This document shows positions 8,732 to 15,951 of a DNA stretch of 22,170 bases, in pieces (within the stretch, counting starts at the first letter, position 1; every line of letters begins with the position of its first letter). Below the pieces are notes generated by a model, which ran no database searches, had not been told where the DNA came from, and saw only the letters and a list, made by a program, of their open reading frames with translations. The translations under genes and the position numbers were made by a program. Origin of the DNA: an uncultured Lachnospiraceae bacterium (GTDB lineage Bacteria > Bacillota > Clostridia > Lachnospirales > Lachnospiraceae); assembly GCA_902797785.1 (NCBI GenBank), contig CADBUD010000081.1, positions 1 through 22,170 of the forward strand. The letters are read 5' to 3'.

Positions 8732-9601
8732 ATGGCGAATCTTATTTTGTGCAGCCGGAAAAGGGCGGCGCATCCGTTTTATATCTCAAGTATAGGAAAA
8801 AACATCTATTCCATGGAAGAACTCTGTTATGTATTTTTTCATCATACGATCTTGATTGATGAAACATTGATCAATGAGAATCTGTGCGAATGGATCTATC
8901 AGGAGCTTTACATGGACAAGCTGTATGAAAAACTAAAGGAGCTGTCTTTAGAGGGAGCTTCCTTGAAAATGTTCGTCCATTATATTTTTCAATCGGTGCA
9001 GTATTGTACAGAAAAAGAGTGTGGTCAGGTCTTGGACTATATTGAAAAAATCGAAAGCATGTCTTCTTGGGAGCGGCAAAAGCTCAGAGGTGATTTTTTG
9101 ATCCAGGATCGGCAGTTTCAAGCGGCCATCGATTTGTATTCCGATCTTTTGGAACGGCGCCGGGAGCAAAGAAGCAGAGGAATCGTAGAGGAAGCAAAAA
9201 TGCTTACCGCATCGGTATTTCATAATATGGGCGTGGCCTATGCGAACCTGGGCTTTTTTTCTGAGGCGGCTATGTGCCTGAAAACCGCCTACCAGATGAA
9301 TGAAAGCTTTGAGAGCTGTCTGGAGTTTTTATATCTGACGGAAAAAGCAGAGGGACCGATCGCGAGAGAAAAAGAGATGGCAGAGGTTCCGTTCGATGAA
9401 TCCCAGTTGCGGATGACATTGGAACAGCGGCTTGAGACCGCTAAAAAGAAGATGGAGAACGCAGTAGAACAAAGAGAGAAAAAAAAGCAGGAGGCTCAAA
9501 AACCCGCGATTTCGAAAAGAGTATGGGAAGAAAGAAAAGAGCTTCAGGAAAAAATCGAAGTATGGAAACAGGAATTTCGAAGTATGACAGGGATTGGATA
9601 A
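8732..9601 (+). CDS. Tetratricopeptide-repeat protein
   Basis: A 289-residue soluble helical protein. One clear TPR covers about residues 161-194 (HNMGVAYANLGFFSEAAMCLKTA), with a weaker one at about 115-145 (LIQDRQFQAAIDLYSDLLE). The first 110 residues are hydrophobic-helical without repeats, starting MANLILCSRKRAAHPFYI, which is conserved-looking but unknown to me. The last 65 residues are charged coiled coil. TPRs bind partner proteins, and here the obvious partners are the products of neighbouring genes. The ATG at 8732 has AGGAGG seven bases upstream; a GTG in the same frame at 8693 would overlap the previous gene and lacks such a site. Third gene of the operon. Confidence 0.8.
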   Translation: MANLILCSRKRAAHPFYISSIGKNIYSMEELCYVFFHHTILIDETLINENLCEWIYQELYMDKLYEKLKELSLEGASLKMFVHYIFQSVQYCTEKECGQVLDYIEKIESMSSWERQKLRGDFLIQDRQFQAAIDLYSDLLERRREQRSRGIVEEAKMLTASVFHNMGVAYANLGFFSEAAMCLKTAYQMNESFESCLEFLYLTEKAEGPIAREKEMAEVPFDESQLRMTLEQRLETAKKKMENAVEQREKKKQEAQKPAISKRVWEERKELQEKIEVWKQEFRSMTGIG

Positions 9602-9608
9602 GAAAACG

Positions 9609-10781
9609 ATGGGATTTTTTGATTGGTTTCGTAAACGGAAGACAAAGGAAGAGACAGAAGATGACCGAAAGGACAAGAAGCTTCCAGAGCAAGAGGCAAG
9701 AGAAAGAAGAGAGAACCGCGAGCATCTGATCATGGATCGTTGTGAGGAGGTACTGGAAACCCTGGATCGGATCGATGATTCCCGAAAGGAGTATCAGGTA
9801 CTCACAGATCAGATTTTGGATCTGGAGCTTTTGGAGGCTCTGGGCGGATACGATATCCGTGAGATTCAGGATCTTGCCCATAAAGTGATAGATGATGAGA
9901 AACGCCGGGATGAAGCGATGAAAAAAGAATCAAAGCTGACGAAGGAACAGTTCGCCCTGATGCAGAAAAAAGAAGCTGAGGTAGAGGATTCCTTAAGGAA
10001 ATTAGAGGAAAATGAAGACTATCAAAAGGCAGTCAAAAGGGATATGCATACCCTGGAAGGAGAAAAAAGTGTCTGGCAGCGGGAGCGGGAGGAGCTTCTT
10101 ATGGAACGGGAACGATATCGGGTCCTTCCCCTGGCCGGTCTGGTCACTTATGTGGTACTGATGGCACTGATGATGGTCATTTCTTATTTTTCCAGGACGA
10201 ACATGACATTGGGCTATTTGTTTCTTACCTTTGCCATGGCGTTGATCGTTGCCTGGCTGGTCTATCAGATGTCAACCTTTCAAAGAAGATTAAAGCAGAC
10301 GGAAAAAAATCTTAACTATACCATTGATCTTTTAAATAAGACGAAATTCAAATATGTCCATGTCACAGCAGCCGTGGATTATACCTATGAAAAATTTCGT
10401 ATCAACAGTTCTCATGAGCTGATCTATCTATGGGAGCAGTATCAGCAGACGATACGAGACCGCGAGCAATACCACAATGCAAAAATGGATCTGGAACAGG
10501 ACAGCTTCCGGTTGGTCAAAGTCCTGGCAGAGTATCAGTTCCGGCAACCGGAAATTTGGTCTACGGATCTGGAGGTTCTTCTTGAACCGGAGGTCTTAGA
10601 GGAAAAACGAAGACAAATCAACCGCCGCAGAGAAAAACTGCGCAGTATCATTGACTACAGCATGGAGGTCATCAAAAACTCCCGAGAAGATATGGCGCGT
10701 ATGGCTGCCAATGCGGGAGGACTCGAAAAAGAGCTGCTCGGTGTCTTAAAGGCGATCGACCGGATTTGTGAGGGCGTATAA
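9609..10781 (+). CDS. Two-helix membrane protein with long coiled coils
   Basis: A 390-residue protein of no family I recognise. The N terminus MGFFDWFRKRK is followed by a highly charged helix and about 130 residues of coiled coil (roughly 40-170). Then come two membrane helices, about 173-193 and 200-221, separated by a short polar turn, so both long arms lie on the same side, presumably the cytoplasm given the lysine/arginine-rich flanks. A second coiled-coil region fills about 225-385. The shape suggests a membrane anchor for the soluble proteins of the operon. The ATG at 9609 is preferred: it has GGATAAG at a suitable distance and gives a natural MGFFDWF start; a TTG at 9594 would overlap the TPR gene by eight bases. 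It ends one base before the lipoprotein start. Confidence 0.75.
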   Translation: MGFFDWFRKRKTKEETEDDRKDKKLPEQEARERRENREHLIMDRCEEVLETLDRIDDSRKEYQVLTDQILDLELLEALGGYDIREIQDLAHKVIDDEKRRDEAMKKESKLTKEQFALMQKKEAEVEDSLRKLEENEDYQKAVKRDMHTLEGEKSVWQREREELLMERERYRVLPLAGLVTYVVLMALMMVISYFSRTNMTLGYLFLTFAMALIVAWLVYQMSTFQRRLKQTEKNLNYTIDLLNKTKFKYVHVTAAVDYTYEKFRINSSHELIYLWEQYQQTIRDREQYHNAKMDLEQDSFRLVKVLAEYQFRQPEIWSTDLEVLLEPEVLEEKRRQINRRREKLRSIIDYSMEVIKNSREDMARMAANAGGLEKELLGVLKAIDRICEGV

Positions 10782-10782
10782 T

Positions 10783-11427
10783 ATGCGAGGAAAAAAAAGA
10801 AAATGTCTTTGTCCGTTGATACTTGGGCTGGCTTTCCTTCTTTTTTTGTCCGGCTGCACGGAACAGATTGACATTCAGAATTATTTAGATACAGAAGTGG
10901 TTCGGGTGAACCAAAGCAGCCTGTCCATGCAGGACATGATGTTCTATGTGATGCGGGGAGAAGAACAGCTCCTCTCCATGGCAAAGGCATATGACGCAGA
11001 AAAAACCACACGTTTTTTTAATACTCGTGTCAATGGAAAATATATGAGGACCTGGGCAAAAGAGCAGGCCTTAGAGCATGCTATTTCGGATGAGTTATAT
11101 AGTCAGAAAGCAAGGAAATTGGGTCTGACGCTCTCGAAAGACAGGAGGGTGCAGGTGGAAGAAACGGCACAGGATCTGTTTTTTGAAATGACAGAAGAGC
11201 AAAGAGAAACGACCCATTTGACAGAAAAAGCGCTTTCTTCCCTGATGGAAAAGATGGCGTACGCAGAGGCATATCGATCTTATATGGAAACGATTTATGG
11301 AATCTCTTTGGAAGAAATGGAAATTGATGGAGATTTTTATCTGGACGTAAAAAATACGGCGGAGGTTGAAGTAAATGAGGAATTCTGGCGAGCGGTTCGA
11401 TTTGGAAAGATTACCGGTACCGGCTGA
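10783..11427 (+). CDS. Lipoprotein resembling the SurA/PrsA N-terminal chaperone region
   Basis: A 214-residue protein with a textbook lipoprotein signal: basic MRGKKRK, hydrophobic core, and lipobox LSGC with Cys25 as the lipidated residue. The mature part would be tethered to the outer face of the membrane. The segment beginning VVRVNQSSLSMQDMMFYVMR, then a helix-rich body with RTWAKEQALEHAISDELYSQKARKLG, recalls the N-terminal chaperone part of SurA/PrsA foldases, where the first helix is followed by repeated substrate-binding helices. No parvulin (peptidyl-prolyl isomerase) domain follows, so it would be a chaperone or adaptor, not an isomerase. The ATG at 10783 has AGGG eight bases upstream; a GTG at 10768 in frame is unlikely. 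Its last 53 bases overlap the next gene. The SurA likeness is by eye only. Confidence 0.75.
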   Translation: MRGKKRKCLCPLILGLAFLLFLSGCTEQIDIQNYLDTEVVRVNQSSLSMQDMMFYVMRGEEQLLSMAKAYDAEKTTRFFNTRVNGKYMRTWAKEQALEHAISDELYSQKARKLGLTLSKDRRVQVEETAQDLFFEMTEEQRETTHLTEKALSSLMEKMAYAEAYRSYMETIYGISLEEMEIDGDFYLDVKNTAEVEVNEEFWRAVRFGKITGTG

Positions 11428-12184
11428 GGGAAGAGGAGAAGAGAAAGAGATTCAATGGAACAGATTTGACATTTCCAAAGAGATCAAAGAAGTGCGGCAG
11501 CAGCTGGACTATTTAAAAAAACAATCAGGAGAAAGAGAAGAGATTGCTGCAGGCAGCAGGGAACGGCCATCGTCAAAAGCCGTTATACATAGACCAATCA
11601 AAAAAAAGAGGGCAGGTACACATGTGATTCTTTCAGCAGTTCTTGTCCTGTCTTTTTTTGCTGCATTTTTTGGAATCAAGATCTGGGCGCAGAGCCGGAG
11701 CGTCCCTAAAATCAGCATTGGTGGCGCGCAGCTTTTGGTTGGGCAGACCACCATTAGAGAATTAAAAGAGCAGGGATTTGCTATAGAAAGCTATGAAATG
11801 GTGGACTCTTTGGAAAAAGGAAAGACCAAGGGATATCTGATGCTTCGCAAAGGAGAAACAGATCTTGGCATCCTGACGGTTCAAAACACATTGGAAAAAA
11901 CAGCGGCACTTGAGGACTGTGTGATTACAGCACTCAAGGTCGATGGAATCAGTACTGGAGAATCGGCTAGGGAAAAAGACTTCCGAATATGTAAAAAGAG
12001 CTTTTATGGCCTGACTCAGGATGGATTGAAGCAGGTTTTTATGGAATTAAATAAAAGCATGGTATTATTAATGAAAAGGAGAGTGATGGAAGGAGCAGAT
12101 GTTATATATTACTGTGGAAATCAACAGATTCGGTTTTCCTTTGATGAAAAAGGGATTTCCTCAGTAAAGATTTCTGTCAATTAA
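11375..12184 (+). CDS. Single-pass membrane protein of unknown function
   Basis: A 269-residue protein with a charged cytoplasmic N terminus (coiled coil near residues 33-50), a lysine/arginine cluster IKKKR, one membrane helix at about 83-103, and an extracellular domain of some 165 residues. That domain begins PKISIGGAQLLVGQTTIRELKEQGFAIE and looks like alternating strands and helices; I do not recognise its family. It starts at an ATG 53 bases inside the lipoprotein gene, supported by GGAGG nine bases upstream, so translation is probably coupled. Its topology would place its C-terminal domain beside the lipoprotein, suggesting that the two touch outside the cell while the N terminus meets the coiled-coil proteins inside. 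It is the last of the six linked hypothetical genes, 41 bases before purF. Confidence 0.75.
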   Translation: MRNSGERFDLERLPVPAEGRGEEKEIQWNRFDISKEIKEVRQQLDYLKKQSGEREEIAAGSRERPSSKAVIHRPIKKKRAGTHVILSAVLVLSFFAAFFGIKIWAQSRSVPKISIGGAQLLVGQTTIRELKEQGFAIESYEMVDSLEKGKTKGYLMLRKGETDLGILTVQNTLEKTAALEDCVITALKVDGISTGESAREKDFRICKKSFYGLTQDGLKQVFMELNKSMVLLMKRRVMEGADVIYYCGNQQIRFSFDEKGISSVKISVN

Positions 12185-12225
12185 GGAAGCAGCCTGGCTT
12201 CTAAGAAGGGAAAGGGAAAGGTTCA

Positions 12226-13668
12226 ATGAGCATACAAATCAATCATACAAGGATGGATGACAAATGCGGGGAAGAATGTGGAGTTATCGGAATATATGAC
12301 CTGGAGGGAAATGATGTTGCCTCCTCACTGTATTACGGATTGTTTTCTTTGCAGCATCGGGGACAGGAAAGCTGTGGGATTGCCGTGAGTGATACCAGGG
12401 GACCCAAACGTCAGGTTCGTTGCGTAAAGGATATGGGACTGGTTCATGAGGTCTTTACGCCAGAAGATTTGGAAGGTTTAAAAGGAGATATCGGTGTGGG
12501 ACATGTCCGGTATTCTACCACGGGGAGCAGTGTCAGGGAAAATGCACAGCCGTTGGTGCTCAATTACGTCAAGGGCACACTGGGGCTGGCACACAATGGA
12601 AACCTGATCAATGCCCATAAACTCAGAGAAGAGTTGGAATATACCGGCGCAATCTTTCAAACAACGATTGATTCTGAGGTCATTGCCTATCACATCGCCA
12701 GAGAACGGCTGAACTGCAAAGCTGTAGAGGAAGCAGTCTCATTGGCAATGAAAAAAATCCAGGGAGCATATTCTCTGATCGTGATGAGCCCAAGAAAACT
12801 GATCGGGGCACGGGATCCTTATGGCTTCCGGCCATTGTGCATAGGAAAAAGAGATCAGGCATATATCCTGGCATCGGAGACCTGCGCGCTGGATACAATT
12901 GGGGCAGAGTTTGTACGGGATGTTCTTCCGGGCGAAATCGTAACGATCACACCGGAGCATGGAATCAAATCCGATACGTCGATGTGCCTTCCGAGGGAAC
13001 AGGAAGGACGCTGTATTTTTGAATATATTTACTTTGCGCGACCGGACAGCAACTTTGATGGAATCAACGTGCATGAATCCCGAATCAAGGCAGGAAGGTT
13101 TCTGGCTATGGATTCTCCGGTAGAGGCAGATTTGGTCGTGGGAGTTCCTGAATCTGGAAATGATGCGGCGCTTGGGTTCTCCATGGAATCTAAAATTCCC
13201 TATGGAAAAGCGTTCGTCAAGAACAGCTATGTAGGAAGAACCTTTATCAAACCAAAGCAAAAGGCCAGAGAGTCCAGTGTGCAGGTGAAATTGAATGCCA
13301 TGCCGGGGGTCGTGAAAGGAAAACGAATCGTGATGATCGATGATTCCATTGTAAGGGGGACGACCTGTGGTCGGATCGTATCGATGCTGAAGGAGGCAGG
13401 AGCCAGGGAGGTACATGTACGGATCAGCTCTCCGCCGTTTCTTTATCCATGCTATTTTGGAACCGATGTACCGGAAAGCGAGCAGCTGATTGCCCACAAC
13501 CGCAGCATAGAAGAAATCTGCCGCAGCATTGGCGCAGATTCGCTGGCTTATTTAAAACGGGAAAGGTTAGGCGGATTATGCCAGGGGCTTTCCTACTGTG
13601 AAGGATGTTTTACAGGAACCTATCCGCTGGCACCACCAACGGAAGATATCCGGGGCGAATATGAATAA
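12226..13668 (+). CDS. purF: Amidophosphoribosyltransferase (glutamine PRPP amidotransferase)
   Basis: First committed enzyme of purine synthesis: makes 5-phosphoribosylamine from PRPP and glutamine. 480 residues, the Bacillus type. A 17-residue propeptide precedes Cys18 (EEC-GVIGIY), the N-terminal nucleophile of the glutaminase domain freed by self-cleavage. The PRPP loop VMIDDSIVRGTTCGR lies at residues 369-383. Cys263, Cys409, Cys458 and Cys461 match the four ligands of the 4Fe-4S cluster in the Bacillus enzyme, including the 146-residue spacing of the first pair, so an oxygen-sensitive regulatory cluster is expected. The ATG at 12226 has AAAGG five bases upstream. No promoter, purine riboswitch or PurR box is visible in the 41-base gap, so it may be read through from the hypothetical operon upstream. 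Followed by repeats and then purB. Confidence 0.97.
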   Translation: MSIQINHTRMDDKCGEECGVIGIYDLEGNDVASSLYYGLFSLQHRGQESCGIAVSDTRGPKRQVRCVKDMGLVHEVFTPEDLEGLKGDIGVGHVRYSTTGSSVRENAQPLVLNYVKGTLGLAHNGNLINAHKLREELEYTGAIFQTTIDSEVIAYHIARERLNCKAVEEAVSLAMKKIQGAYSLIVMSPRKLIGARDPYGFRPLCIGKRDQAYILASETCALDTIGAEFVRDVLPGEIVTITPEHGIKSDTSMCLPREQEGRCIFEYIYFARPDSNFDGINVHESRIKAGRFLAMDSPVEADLVVGVPESGNDAALGFSMESKIPYGKAFVKNSYVGRTFIKPKQKARESSVQVKLNAMPGVVKGKRIVMIDDSIVRGTTCGRIVSMLKEAGAREVHVRISSPPFLYPCYFGTDVPESEQLIAHNRSIEEICRSIGADSLAYLKRERLGGLCQGLSYCEGCFTGTYPLAPPTEDIRGEYE

Positions 13669-13672
13669 ATAT

Positions 13673-13717
13673 ACACAAATGCGATAGGAAGGGCGCTTTC
13701 AGCGCCTCGCGTTTGGC
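13673..13717 (+). repeat. 45-base intergenic repeat, copy 2
   Basis: Matches 1082-1126 at 38 of 45 positions. Here the fold is better: AAATGCGA pairs with TCGCGTTT (one G-U) and inside it GGCGC-TTTCA-GCGCC makes a second stem. It begins four bases after the purF stop codon, but no T tract follows, so it is not a standard terminator. Confidence 0.7.
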
Positions 13718-13720
13718 ACA

Positions 13721-13748
13721 ATAGGAAACGAATCCTTTCGTTTCCTAT
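13721..13748. repeat. ATAGGAAACGA perfect inverted repeat
   Basis: Arms ATAGGAAACGA (13721-13731) and TCGTTTCCTAT (13738-13748) are perfect complements around six bases. It is the best copy of a family also seen at 3511-3537 and 3371-3398. It follows the 45-base repeat after three bases and precedes the purB ribosome site; together they may slow or stop purF transcripts. Confidence 0.65.
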
Positions 13749-13777
13749 AAAATAAAGAAATAGGAGGAAATATTTTT

Positions 13778-15211
13778 ATGTCAGACAAATACGTAAGTCC
13801 GCTCTCTGAGCGGTACGCCAGCAAGGAAATGCAGTACTTATTTTCACCGGAGAAAAAATTTAAGACCTGGAGAAAGCTCTGGATTGCATTGGCAGAAACA
13901 GAAAAAGAGCTTGGACTTTCCCAGATTACGGACGAAATGATTGAGGAATTAAAAGCACATGCAGAGGATTTGAATTTAGATGTTGCTAAAGAAAGAGAAA
14001 AAGAGGTACGCCATGACGTAATGTCCCACGTCTATGCCTATGGAGTACAGTGCCCAAAGGCAAAAGGCATCATCCATTTAGGAGCGACCTCCTGCTATGT
14101 AGGAGATAATACGGATGTGATCATCATGACAGAGGCACTGCGTCTGGTAAAGAAAAAGCTGGTCAATGTAATCCATGAACTGGCAGAATTTGCAGACAAA
14201 TATAAAGCACAGCCAACGCTCGCATTCACACATTTTCAGCCGGCACAGCCGACGACCGTAGGAAAACGGGCAACCTTGTGGCTCCAGGAATTTTTGATGG
14301 ATCTGGAGGACCTGGATTATGTACTTGGCTCCATGAAGCTGCTTGGATCGAAAGGAACGACAGGAACCCAGGCGAGCTTTTTGGAATTATTCAATGGAGA
14401 TCAGGAGACCATTGACAAGATTGATCCAATGATTGCAGAAAAGATGGGATTTTCCTCCTGTTTTCCAGTATCGGGACAGACCTACTCCAGAAAACTGGAT
14501 ACCAGAGTGTTGAACGTACTGGCGGGAATCGCGGCAAGCGCCCATAAAATGTCCAATGATATCCGACTGCTCCAGCATCTAAAAGAAGTCGAGGAGCCAT
14601 TTGAGAAAAATCAGATTGGTTCTTCTGCGATGGCATATAAGAGAAATCCAATGAGAAGTGAACGGATCGCATCCTTATCCCGCTATGTCATGATTGATGC
14701 TTTGAATCCTGCCATTACCTCAGCGACCCAGTGGTTCGAACGGACATTGGATGATTCCGCAAATAAGCGGCTGAGCATTCCGGAGGGATTTTTGGCAATG
14801 GATGGAATTTTGGATCTTTGTCTGAATGTTGTGGATGGCCTGGTCGTATATCCAAAGGTCATTGAAAAGCGGTTAATGTCGGAGCTGCCATTTATGGCAA
14901 CAGAAAACATTATGATGGATGCCGTAAAGCTGGGCGGAGACCGTCAGGTACTGCATGAGAAAATCCGTCAGCTTTCGATGGAAGCAGGAAAAAATGTCAA
15001 AGAAAAGGGAATGGATAATAATCTTTTAGAGTTGATCGCAGCTGATCCAGAGTTCAACCTTTCTTTAGAGGATTTACAGAAAGCGATGGATCCGTCAAAA
15101 TATATCGGCAGATCCAGAGAACAGGTAGAAGCTTTTCTGTCGAATGTCGTTTCCGGCGTGTTGGAGAACAACAAAGAGCTTCTGGGGATGAAAGCGGAAA
15201 TCAATGTGTAA
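13778..15211 (+). CDS. purB: Adenylosuccinate lyase
   Basis: Cleaves SAICAR to AICAR and adenylosuccinate to AMP, releasing fumarate in both steps, so it serves both purine synthesis and the IMP-to-AMP branch. 477 residues, the longer type of this fumarase-superfamily enzyme. The family signature loop GSSAMAYKRNPMRSERI lies at residues 281-297 and contains the catalytic serine. Other landmarks are RHDVMSHVYA (78-88), the GATSCYVGDNTD segment (102-113), and THFQPAQPTTVGKR (151-164) with the catalytic-type histidine at 152. The ATG has AGGAGG upstream. It is 109 bases after purF, separated by two hairpin repeats, and no clear promoter was found in the gap, so it may depend on read-through. Confidence 0.97.
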   Translation: MSDKYVSPLSERYASKEMQYLFSPEKKFKTWRKLWIALAETEKELGLSQITDEMIEELKAHAEDLNLDVAKEREKEVRHDVMSHVYAYGVQCPKAKGIIHLGATSCYVGDNTDVIIMTEALRLVKKKLVNVIHELAEFADKYKAQPTLAFTHFQPAQPTTVGKRATLWLQEFLMDLEDLDYVLGSMKLLGSKGTTGTQASFLELFNGDQETIDKIDPMIAEKMGFSSCFPVSGQTYSRKLDTRVLNVLAGIAASAHKMSNDIRLLQHLKEVEEPFEKNQIGSSAMAYKRNPMRSERIASLSRYVMIDALNPAITSATQWFERTLDDSANKRLSIPEGFLAMDGILDLCLNVVDGLVVYPKVIEKRLMSELPFMATENIMMDAVKLGGDRQVLHEKIRQLSMEAGKNVKEKGMDNNLLELIAADPEFNLSLEDLQKAMDPSKYIGRSREQVEAFLSNVVSGVLENNKELLGMKAEINV

Positions 15212-15219
15212 GGAGCTGT

Positions 15220-15251
15220 GAATAGTAACAAATGGTTCATAGAATAGTAAC
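15220..15251 (+). promoter_or_regulatory. Direct repeat GAATAGTAAC before the rsmD promoter
   Basis: GAATAGTAAC occurs at 15220-15229 and exactly again at 15242-15251. The copies start 22 bases apart, two helical turns, and lie on the same face of the DNA 18 bases before the -35 box. This is a layout used by tandem-site regulators, but two copies may also be chance. Confidence 0.35.
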
Positions 15252-15268
15252 TTGATATAAGATTTTAC

Positions 15269-15297
15269 TTGTAAAATTGGGTATACTTATGTATAAT
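15269..15297 (+). promoter_or_regulatory. Promoter of the rsmD-coaD operon
   Basis: TTGTAA (15269-15274), a 17-base spacer and consensus TATAAT (15292-15297). Transcription would start near 15304, giving a leader of about 78 bases that contains a micro-ORF and a hairpin. Confidence 0.75.
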
Positions 15298-15332
15298 AAA
15301 AGTTAGTTTTTAAAAATAGGGGGAACAGTTTG

Positions 15333-15365
15333 ATGAAGAATGACGCAATAAATGCGTCACGCTAA
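15333..15365 (+). CDS. Possible ten-codon leader peptide before rsmD
   Basis: ATG at 15333, spaced behind a purine-rich AGGGGGA ribosome site, reads MKNDAINASR and stops at 15363-15365, just before the rsmD ribosome site. Its codons 4-9 overlap the hairpin TGACGCA/TGCGTCA. Translating it would melt the hairpin. No amino acid is enriched, so ordinary attenuation is not suggested. It may be a chance ORF made by the repeat. Confidence 0.3.
   Translation: MKNDAINASR
15341..15359 (+). repeat. 19-base palindromic repeat, copy in the rsmD leader
   Basis: TGACGCA (15341-15347), ATAAA, TGCGTCA (15353-15359): the most symmetrical of the three copies of this family. In the transcript it is a seven-base-pair hairpin upstream of the rsmD ribosome site. 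Confidence 0.65.
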
Positions 15366-15381
15366 GGAAAGGATAAATTGT

Positions 15382-15948
15382 ATGAGAGTTATAGCAGGGA
15401 CAGCAAGGAGCGTCCCTTTGAAAACCCTTCAGGGAAAAGGCACCCGACCGACGACAGATCGAATCAAGGAAACATTATTCAATATTCTTCAGGAAGATCT
15501 GTATGGCTGCAGATTTCTGGATCTGTTCGCCGGCAGCGGACAGATCGGGATTGAGGCATTGAGCCGAGGCGCGGCTGAAGCTGTTTTTGTAGATTACAGC
15601 AGGTCGGCAGCAGGATGTATACAGGATAATCTAAAAAAAACAAAACTGGAAGATAAGGCCAGGGTATATCCCATGGATGTTATAGGGGCGTTAAAGCGTC
15701 TGTCTTATGAAGAACCTTTTTCTTTGGTTTTTCTGGATCCGCCATATCAGGAGCATTTAGAGCAGGAGGTACTTAGGGTACTTGCTGGTTCTTCTCTGAT
15801 TTCGGATTCGACAAAAATCGTTGTTGAAGCAGAAAAAGATACAGATTTCTCTTATGTAGAGGAGATGGGATATTCTATTATGCGGACGAAGGAATACAAA
15901 ACAAATAAGCATGTTTTTCTTTGCCTTCGTGAGGATAGGAAAGGATAA
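15382..15948 (+). CDS. rsmD: 16S rRNA (guanine-966 N2)-methyltransferase
   Basis: A 188-residue SAM-dependent methyltransferase that modifies G966 (E. coli numbering) of 16S rRNA in the small ribosomal subunit. It begins MRVIAGTARSVPLKT, the standard RsmD opening, continues with GTRPTTDRIKETLFNIL, then the SAM-binding FLDLFAGSGQIGIEALSRGA (residues 45-64), and has the catalytic DPPY at 119-122. An in-frame ATG at 15352 would add ten residues (MRHAKERINC) but lies in a hairpin; the ATG at 15382 has AAAGGA eight bases upstream and gives the normal start. First gene of an operon with coaD, three bases apart. The same order is found in Bacillus (ylbH, coaD, ylbJ). Confidence 0.95.
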   Translation: MRVIAGTARSVPLKTLQGKGTRPTTDRIKETLFNILQEDLYGCRFLDLFAGSGQIGIEALSRGAAEAVFVDYSRSAAGCIQDNLKKTKLEDKARVYPMDVIGALKRLSYEEPFSLVFLDPPYQEHLEQEVLRVLAGSSLISDSTKIVVEAEKDTDFSYVEEMGYSIMRTKEYKTNKHVFLCLREDRKG

Positions 15949-15951
15949 AAG

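Noticed and set aside
9441..9881. Open frames on the minus strand across the TPR and coiled-coil genes, rich in Phe, Leu and Ser
   Set aside because: They are the mirror of lysine/glutamate-rich coding sequence on the plus strand, without starts or family features.
12185..12225. GAAGC/GCTTC hairpin before purF as a terminator
   Set aside because: The stem has five pairs and no T tract follows, so it should not stop transcription.
12739..13497. Open frame of 252 codons on the minus strand across purF
   Set aside because: It lies wholly antisense to a firmly identified purF, has no ribosome site and a composition typical of a reverse frame (many Arg, His, Ser and Pro).
13746..13751. TATAAA before purB as a -10 box
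   Set aside because: No acceptable -35 box lies at the right distance; the bases belong to the arm of the inverted repeat.
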